Assembly (NCBI GenBank): GCA_017882655.1
Contig: JADGPB010000215.1
Location: 1-5,116, forward strand
Length of the DNA stretch: 5,116 bases
Source of the DNA: Propionibacteriales bacterium
GTDB taxonomy: Bacteria; Actinomycetota; Actinomycetes; Propionibacteriales; Propionibacteriaceae
Direction: 5' to 3'
Shown: piece by piece, positions 1-5,116 of the stretch
How positions within the stretch are numbered: the stretch's first letter is position 1
How the letters are laid out: the number at the start of each line of letters is the position of its first letter
Made by a program: the position numbers and the translations under genes
The notes under the pieces: generated by a model
Databases searched by the model: none
Seen by the model: the letters and a program-made list of their open reading frames with translations, nothing else
What the model was told of the DNA's origin: nothing

Positions 1-1311
1 GCCGGACCGGGCACGGAATGGCGGCCGTCCGCCGATGCCCCGGCGCCCGGAGTGTCGTCACCCGACCCGTCGCTGCACTACCAGCCTCCCGGTGTCGAGT
101 GGTCACCGGCGGCCGTCGAGAAGTGCCCCGCCTGTGGTGCCGAGTTCCCCGATGCGTACACGCCCGGTACGAGCCAGTTCTGCGAGAAGTGCGGCGCGGC
201 GCGACTGGCATCGGCGGAGGCACAAGGCGCGTTGAGGAGCCTCGACCCGGATGCCGTCATGGCTCCCCCGCGCCCGTGCGTACAGTGCGGCGGCGCGGTC
301 GACTCCGACGCGTACTGCACGGTCTGCGGGTTCAAGGCCGCCAGCGAGCGTGACCACTACCGCGAGGAGCCGGCGCCCTGGGTCGCCGGCGTCTGCGACC
401 GCGGACTGAAGCACACCCGCAACGAGGACGCCATCGCGCTCGCTGCGGGTCAGGCGCTGGGCGAGCGGGCTGTACTGGTCGTCTGCGACGGTGTGTCCAG
501 CTCGATCGACTCCGACGTCGCGTCCCTGGCGGCAGCCGAGGCGGCGCGCGATCTGCTCTGGGCCGACCAGCCGCAGGGGGTGGGCGTCGAGGCGTCGCAC
601 CTGGCGGCGATGGAGCGGGCTCTGACCGAAGCCGCGGCCGCGGCCAACGAGGCTGTCGTACGGACGACGGACCCCGCCAGCGAGAACGCCGCCTCGGCCA
701 CGTTGGTCGTGGTCGTGGTGTCCAAGGGTCACCTCTTCCACGCCAACCTCGGCGACTCGAGGGCGTACTGGCTGCCCGACGGTGGCGACCCCGTACTGCT
801 CACCCGGGACGACTCCATGGCCGAGGCCAGGGTCGAGATGGGTGTGCCTCGGCAGGAGGCCGAGAACGGGCCCGGCGCCCACGCGATCACGAAGTGGCTA
901 GGCCGTGATGCACCCGACATCACGCCGCGCACCGGCCAGCTCGAGGTCGGCGACGGCTGGGTACTCGTCTGCTCCGACGGCCTGTGGAACTACGCGTCCA
1001 GCCCAGCAGAGATCCGTCCGGTCCTCGACGCCGGCCTGGCTGCCTCCCCCGCCAACCTCGTCGACCTCTGCGAGCACGTGACCGCCTGGGCCAACGCCCA
1101 AGGCGGCAAGGACAACATCTCCGTCACTCTCGCGCGCCTTGGCGCTCTACCGGCGTCCGTCATCGCCGCGACCGCGGAGGCCCACACCGACCCTGCTTCG
1201 ATAGCTACCCCGTTGGCGCCCGCCGAGGATGAGCCCCGGCAGTCAGTCGCGCCGACAGCCACAGACGCCGAGACCGAGTCGAGGGGTCAGGACACGCCGA
1301 AGGAAGCCTGA
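1..1311 (+). CDS. Zinc-ribbon PPM/PP2C-type protein Ser/Thr phosphatase (5' end uncertain, possibly partial)
   Basis: Probable cytosolic metal-dependent phosphatase that removes phosphate from Ser/Thr of proteins. Residues are numbered from the GTG at 52. Two zinc ribbons come first: C25/C28 with C44/C47, and C76/C79 with C89/C92. The PP2C domain then runs from about 110 to 365, with RNED (D126), CDG (D146), GDSRAY (D235), SDGLW (D309) and GGKDN (D354), so the usual metal-binding aspartates appear present. The usual DGMGG loop reads DGVSSS. No transmembrane segment or signal peptide is seen. An Ala/Pro/Thr-rich, probably disordered tail follows. The GTG at 52 has no properly spaced Shine-Dalgarno. 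The frame stays open to base 1 with coding-like third positions and a Pro/Ala-rich stretch (EWRPSADAPAPG), so the gene may start outside the window. Partner kinase and targets are not visible. The family call is firm; the start is not. Confidence 0.9.
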   Translation, partial: AGPGTEWRPSADAPAPGVSSPDPSLHYQPPGVEWSPAAVEKCPACGAEFPDAYTPGTSQFCEKCGAARLASAEAQGALRSLDPDAVMAPPRPCVQCGGAVDSDAYCTVCGFKAASERDHYREEPAPWVAGVCDRGLKHTRNEDAIALAAGQALGERAVLVVCDGVSSSIDSDVASLAAAEAARDLLWADQPQGVGVEASHLAAMERALTEAAAAANEAVVRTTDPASENAASATLVVVVVSKGHLFHANLGDSRAYWLPDGGDPVLLTRDDSMAEARVEMGVPRQEAENGPGAHAITKWLGRDAPDITPRTGQLEVGDGWVLVCSDGLWNYASSPAEIRPVLDAGLAASPANLVDLCEHVTAWANAQGGKDNISVTLARLGALPASVIAATAEAHTDPASIATPLAPAEDEPRQSVAPTATDAETESRGQDTPKEA

Positions 1312-1339
1312 TCTCGGCGCAGAAGCTGACCCCTCGACT
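1277..1339. terminator. Nested inverted repeat at convergent gene ends, probable bidirectional terminator
   Basis: Bases 1277-1290 (AGTCGAGGGGTCAG) are the exact reverse complement of 1326-1339, a perfect 14-bp stem. Inside it, CGCCGA at 1295-1300 pairs with TCGGCG at 1314-1319 around a 13-base loop. The left arm encodes the last residues of the phosphatase. The right arm lies in the 34-base gap, just past the reductase stop codon. There is no U-run on either side, so this is not a textbook intrinsic terminator. Its position between two converging genes still suggests transcription ends here from both directions. An 8-bp alternative pairing (1266-1273 with 1312-1319) competes with the inner stem. 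Confidence 0.6.
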
Positions 1340-1345
1340 GAACGG

Positions 1346-2358
1346 TCAGGCCGGGACGGGCCGCGTCTGCGGCGAGTTGGCCTTGGTCATGGCCGGGTCG
1401 CGGACCACGATGTCGCCCAGAGCCTCGTCGATCTTCGCCAACGCATCCGCCGGGATGACCACGCCGGAGGCGGCGACATTCTCCGCGACCTGTTCCGGGC
1501 GTGAGGCGCCGATGATCGCGCAGCCGAGGTTCTCGTTCTGCAGCACCCAGGCGACCGCCAGCTGAGCCATCGAGAGGCTCAGCTCGTCGGCGATCGGCTT
1601 CAGGTTCTGGACGCGGCTCAACACGTTGTCGTTCATGAAGCGCGAGATCATCTGCGCGCCGCCCTTGTCGTCGGTCGCGCGTGATCCCTCGGGCAGAGCA
1701 GCACCCGGCACGTACTTGCCGGTGAGCACGCCCTGCGCAACCGGGGACCAGACGATCTGCGAGATGCCGAGCTCTTTGCTCGTCGGCACGACCTCGGCCT
1801 CGATGACGCGCCACAGCATCGAGTACTGCGGCTGGTTCGAGATCAGCTGGAAGCCGAGCTGCTTCGCCAGCGCATGGCCGACACGGAGCTGGTCGGCGCT
1901 CCACTCGCTGACACCGATGTACAGCGCCTTACCCGTACGGACCACGTCCGCGAAGGCCTGCATCGTCTCCTCGAGCGGGGTCTCCGTATCGTACCGGTGC
2001 GCCTGGTACACGTCGACGTAGTCGGTGCCGAGGCGCTTCAGCGACCCGTTGATCGACTCCATGATGTGCTTGCGGGACAGCCCGGAGTCGTTCGGACCCT
2101 TCGGACCCGTGGGCCAGTAGACCTTGGTGAAGATCTCCAGCGACTCGCGCCGCTCCCCCGCCAGTGCCTCTCCGAGTACGGACTCGGCGACGGTGTTCGC
2201 GTACGCGTCGGCCGTGTCGAAGGTTGTGATCCCCGCGTCCAGCGCTGCTCGTACGCACAGGGTCGCTGTGTCGTTCTCCACCTGCGACCCGTGGGTCAGC
2301 CAGTTGCCGTAGCAGATCTCCGAGACCTTGAGGCCGGAGTCACCGAGGTAACGGAACT

Positions 2359-2362
<4 letters not shown>
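1346..2362 (-). CDS. Aldo/keto reductase, Kv-beta-like type
   Basis: Predicted cytosolic NADPH-dependent oxidoreductase reducing an aldehyde or ketone; the natural substrate cannot be read from the sequence. At 338 residues it has the normal length for a single (beta/alpha)8-barrel reductase. The catalytic tetrad is visible as D49 and Y54 (FDTADAY), K80 (FTK) and H122 (YQAHR). Further family marks are LGDSGLKVSEICYGNW at 6-21, GLSRKHI at 94-100, SNQPQYSML in mid-protein, WSPVAQGVLTGKY from about 205, and the cofactor-phosphate motif GASRPEQ at about 285. The GLSRKHI and WSP..QG patterns resemble the Kv channel beta subunit and YghZ branch. The ATG overlaps the stop of the upstream coiled-coil gene as ATGA. 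Only a weak purine stretch (GAGAAGAA) lies upstream of it, so expression probably relies on coupling. The gene is the last in the unit and looks intact. Confidence 0.95.
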
Positions 2363-3506
<1,144 letters not shown>

Positions 3507-3510
<4 letters not shown>

Positions 3511-4949
3511 TCCTCTTCCATTGAGTACTGACTGGCTGTCGTCGTGCGGGATCCGGGTTCGTCGGGGACGGCGAGCGCCTCGATGACGCCCGAGAGGTGG
3601 CCGAGCTGTGCGTTGATGTCGTCACGGCGACGCGCCAGAGTGGCCACTTCGGCGCGTGCCTTGTCGAGCTGTGAACGAGCGTCCGTACGGACCTGGTCGG
3701 CGTCCGTCCTCGCCTTCGCGAGCATGGCGATCGCCTCTTCGCGGGTGGAGCGTGCGGACTCGTACGTCTCCCGCTGGAGGGCCTCGAGGTCCGTGGCGGC
3801 ACGCTCTCGGATGAGCTTGGCGCCGGCCTCAGCGTCGGCCAGGCGCCGCTGAGCGCGCTGCTCCTGAGCATGAGCCTCGGCGCTGGCGTTCTCAAGTAGC
3901 CGCTTGGCCTCGTCCTCAGCGCGCTGGCGGGTCTGCACGGAGTCCTTCTCGGCGGCGGCGAGGAGCGCGTGGGCGCGTGCCTGCACGTCCTCGGCGGTCG
4001 CCTGGGCTTCGGACACGACGGCCTGTCCTCGATGGTCGGCGGAGGTGAGAAGCATCTGGGTCCGTTCGCGCACCGTCCGTACGTGGTCGCTCAGCTCGCG
4101 ATGGTGCTGCCGACTTGCAGCCGCGGTCTCGGCCTCCGCGGTCGCGGTGTACTCGGCCATCGCCTGCTGGGTCCACTCCATGTGCGCGGCCGCCGACGCC
4201 AGCTGCTCGTCCGCGATGCTCTGCGCGTGGGCGACGAGCTCGTCGTGCTCTGCCTGCGCCGCGGCCTGCAGCCGGGCCAGCTCCTCGTCCCACGCCTGGC
4301 GTTCGGCCGCGAGCTGCGACTGTGCCGCGGAGACATGGTCGTCCATGCCGCTCTTGAGTTGCGCGAGCTCGGTGTCGGACTTGGCGTAACTCCTGACGAT
4401 GTGCTCGTCGAGGTCGCGCCTCCGCTGCGCCTCCTCGGTCTCCCAGGCCTCGGTCTTCGCCTTGAGATCGGCGTCGATGCTCGCGGCGTACGCGGCAAGC
4501 CGATCGCGTACCTCCTCGACAGCCTGTGCCGCGGCCTGGTTCAGCCCGTCGGACGTGCTCTGTGCGTCAGTGAGGATGCGCTCGGCCTCGGCACGAGCCT
4601 GGGCCACGACGTCCGCTGCCGTACGTTCGGCGGTCCGCGTGATGAGGCCCGACTGCGCGGACGCGTCCTCGAGCATCGTGACTGCGTCGCGTCTCGCTTC
4701 GTCCAGCCGGGCGGTCGCGGCAGCGGCCGCTGACTCCGCCTGTGCCTGCTTCTCGGCTGACGTGCGCACCAGGTTGTCGTTGAGGTCCCGGTTTCGGGCA
4801 AGCTCAGCACGCATCGCTTCAGCATCGGCCTGGGCTTCGGCTCGCAGCTGATCGGCGAGATTCTGAGCTTGAGTCAGGATTTCTGCCGCTTGCCGCGGAA
4901 CCTCGATCCCAGCCGGCTGAACTACTTCACGCGCGGCATGATCGAGCAC
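3507..4949 (-). CDS. Long alanine-rich coiled-coil protein, paralogue of the downstream DivIVA-like protein (Scy/FilP-like)
   Basis: Predicted structural filament or scaffold protein, 480 residues from the GTG at 4949, or 499 from an in-frame GTG at 5006. From about residue 15 to 460 it is nearly unbroken Ala/Glu/Arg/Gln-rich helix with spacing typical of coiled coil (for example AEDEAKRLLENASAEAHAQE). No DivIVA RGY motif, signal peptide or membrane segment is visible. RRDDINAQLGHLSGVIEAL (plus-strand 3573-3629) matches the end of the neighbour's coil, which supports paralogy. The protein ends in a short polar tail and SMEEE, whose codons form the Shine-Dalgarno of the next gene. I prefer 4949 because the extra 19 residues (GYGYPGLLSRSPGKDH...) are not coil-like and 5006 lacks a Shine-Dalgarno, whereas AGGGAAGG sits 11 bases before 4949. 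That spacing is long, so the start stays uncertain. First gene of the unit; function inferred from architecture only. Confidence 0.83.
3511..3519 (-). promoter_or_regulatory. Shine-Dalgarno of the DivIVA-like gene, inside the preceding gene
   Basis: Minus-strand GGAAGAGGA lies immediately before the doubled ATGATG start and is read as the final Glu codons of the upstream coiled-coil gene. From GGAAG there are 4 bases to the first ATG and 7 to the second, so spacing mildly favours the second ATG (3507-3505). The combination with the ATGA overlap suggests both re-initiation and independent ribosome entry. Confidence 0.65.
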
Positions 4950-4960
4950 CCGTACATGAT

Positions 4961-4968
4961 CCTTCCCT
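4961..4968 (-). promoter_or_regulatory. Shine-Dalgarno-like AGGGAAGG upstream of the first coiled-coil gene
   Basis: Best purine-rich ribosome-binding sequence near the 5' end of the minus-strand unit. It lies 11 bases before the in-frame GTG at 4949. It also lies only 3 bases (6 if just AGGGA pairs) before an out-of-frame ATG at 4957 that opens an 11-codon reading frame. It is the main evidence for preferring the start at 4949 over 5006. Confidence 0.45.
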
Positions 4969-4975
4969 GGCGAGC

Positions 4976-4997
4976 GGCTTAGCAAGCCCGGGTACCC
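4976..4997. repeat. Two adjacent dyad-symmetric sequences upstream of the minus-strand unit
   Basis: GGCTT-AGC-AAGCC (4976-4988) is a perfect 5-bp inverted repeat with a 3-base centre. Two bases after it comes the perfect 8-bp palindrome GGGTACCC (4990-4997). They lie 27-48 bases upstream of the preferred GTG at 4949, where an operator or 5'-leader hairpin could sit. If the gene starts at 5006 they are inside coding sequence and may be chance. Short dyads are common in GC-rich DNA. Confidence 0.3.
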
Positions 4998-5116
4998 ATA
5001 TCCCACGCACTGATCGAGGTCTGACCAGGTGATTCGGGAGCGACACCCGGCGACCGCCCGGAGCGATCCTTCGAACCGATACCGTCAGTTCTGCACGAGC
5101 CTCGTTGCTCGGTCCT
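4998..5116. other. Right-edge stretch upstream of the minus-strand unit, no gene recognised
   Basis: No convincing reading frame crosses this stretch. The frame of the first coiled-coil gene stays open upstream only to a stop at 5085-5087. A search by eye for a minus-strand -10 element of the TANNNT type found none ending correctly, so a promoter could not be placed. A small hairpin (CGAGC-CTCGTT-GCTCG, 5096-5111) is present near the edge with no obvious role. It most likely holds leader or intergenic sequence, with the promoter here or just outside the window. Confidence 0.4.

Noticed and set aside
103..882. Minus-strand 259-codon frame opposite the phosphatase
   Set aside because: Arg/Gly-rich shadow frame under a gene with a complete PP2C motif set; no recognisable domain.
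3969..4733. Plus-strand 254-codon frame opposite the first coiled-coil gene
   Set aside because: Leu/Gly/Arg-rich composition is that expected from antisense of Ala/Glu/Gln codons; no motif and no initiation signal.
4955..4985. Possible minus-strand promoter TTGCTA (about 4985) with GATCAT (about 4960-4955), which would make the GTG at 4949 leaderless
   Set aside because: Each hexamer matches the consensus at only 4 of 6 positions, and the supposed -10 overlaps the region next to the Shine-Dalgarno; too weak to list as a feature.
5064..5082. Minus-strand GGTTCGAAGG resembling a tRNA T-loop
   Set aside because: The flanking five bases on each side do not pair as a T-stem, and no acceptor or anticodon arm could be found; it is just a TTCGAA palindrome.
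5096..5111. Small hairpin CGAGC-CTCGTT-GCTCG near the right edge
   Set aside because: Only 5 bp, no U-run, and no visible gene end next to it; expected by chance in GC-rich DNA, so not called a terminator.

Overview
The window is high-GC DNA with strong G/C preference at third codon positions, GTG starts and 4-base ATGA gene overlaps, which fits an actinobacterium. A Nocardioidaceae-like (Propionibacteriales) source is plausible, but that is an impression from protein style and not a search result. No mobile element, CRISPR array, rRNA or tRNA was seen. The window is almost fully coding, with one gene on the plus strand facing three on the minus strand.

Plus strand, 1-1311: a soluble PPM/PP2C-type Ser/Thr protein phosphatase with two four-cysteine zinc ribbons at its N terminus and an intact metal-binding aspartate set. 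Its frame is open to the left edge, so the 5' end may lie outside the window. It converges on the minus-strand genes. The junction (about 1277-1339) holds a perfect 14-bp inverted repeat with a second stem nested inside, probably a two-way terminator.

Minus strand, about 5000 down to 1346: three genes in one tightly packed unit, transcribed right to left. First is an Ala/Glu/Arg-rich coiled-coil protein of 480-499 residues. Next is a 383-residue coiled-coil protein with a DivIVA-type N-terminal motif and an extremely acidic, tyrosine-punctuated tail. Last is a 338-residue aldo/keto reductase of the Kv-beta-like type. Both junctions are ATGA overlaps, so translational coupling is likely. The two coiled-coil proteins share a short C-terminal motif (RRDxIxAQL) and look like diverged tandem paralogues. 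The pair resembles in layout the Streptomyces Scy/FilP polar-growth scaffold genes; this is an analogy from architecture, not proven orthology.

Working picture (inference): the two coiled-coil proteins form a membrane-curvature or pole-associated scaffold, and the reductase is made in step with them for unknown reasons. The facing phosphatase may belong to a Ser/Thr phosphorylation module that could act on such scaffolds, as known for mycobacterial Wag31. The most unusual points are the reductase-scaffold coupling, the acidic Tyr-spaced tail encoded by a triplet-repeat tract, the sharp codon-usage change near the start of the first coiled-coil gene, and the nested inverted repeat at the convergent junction.
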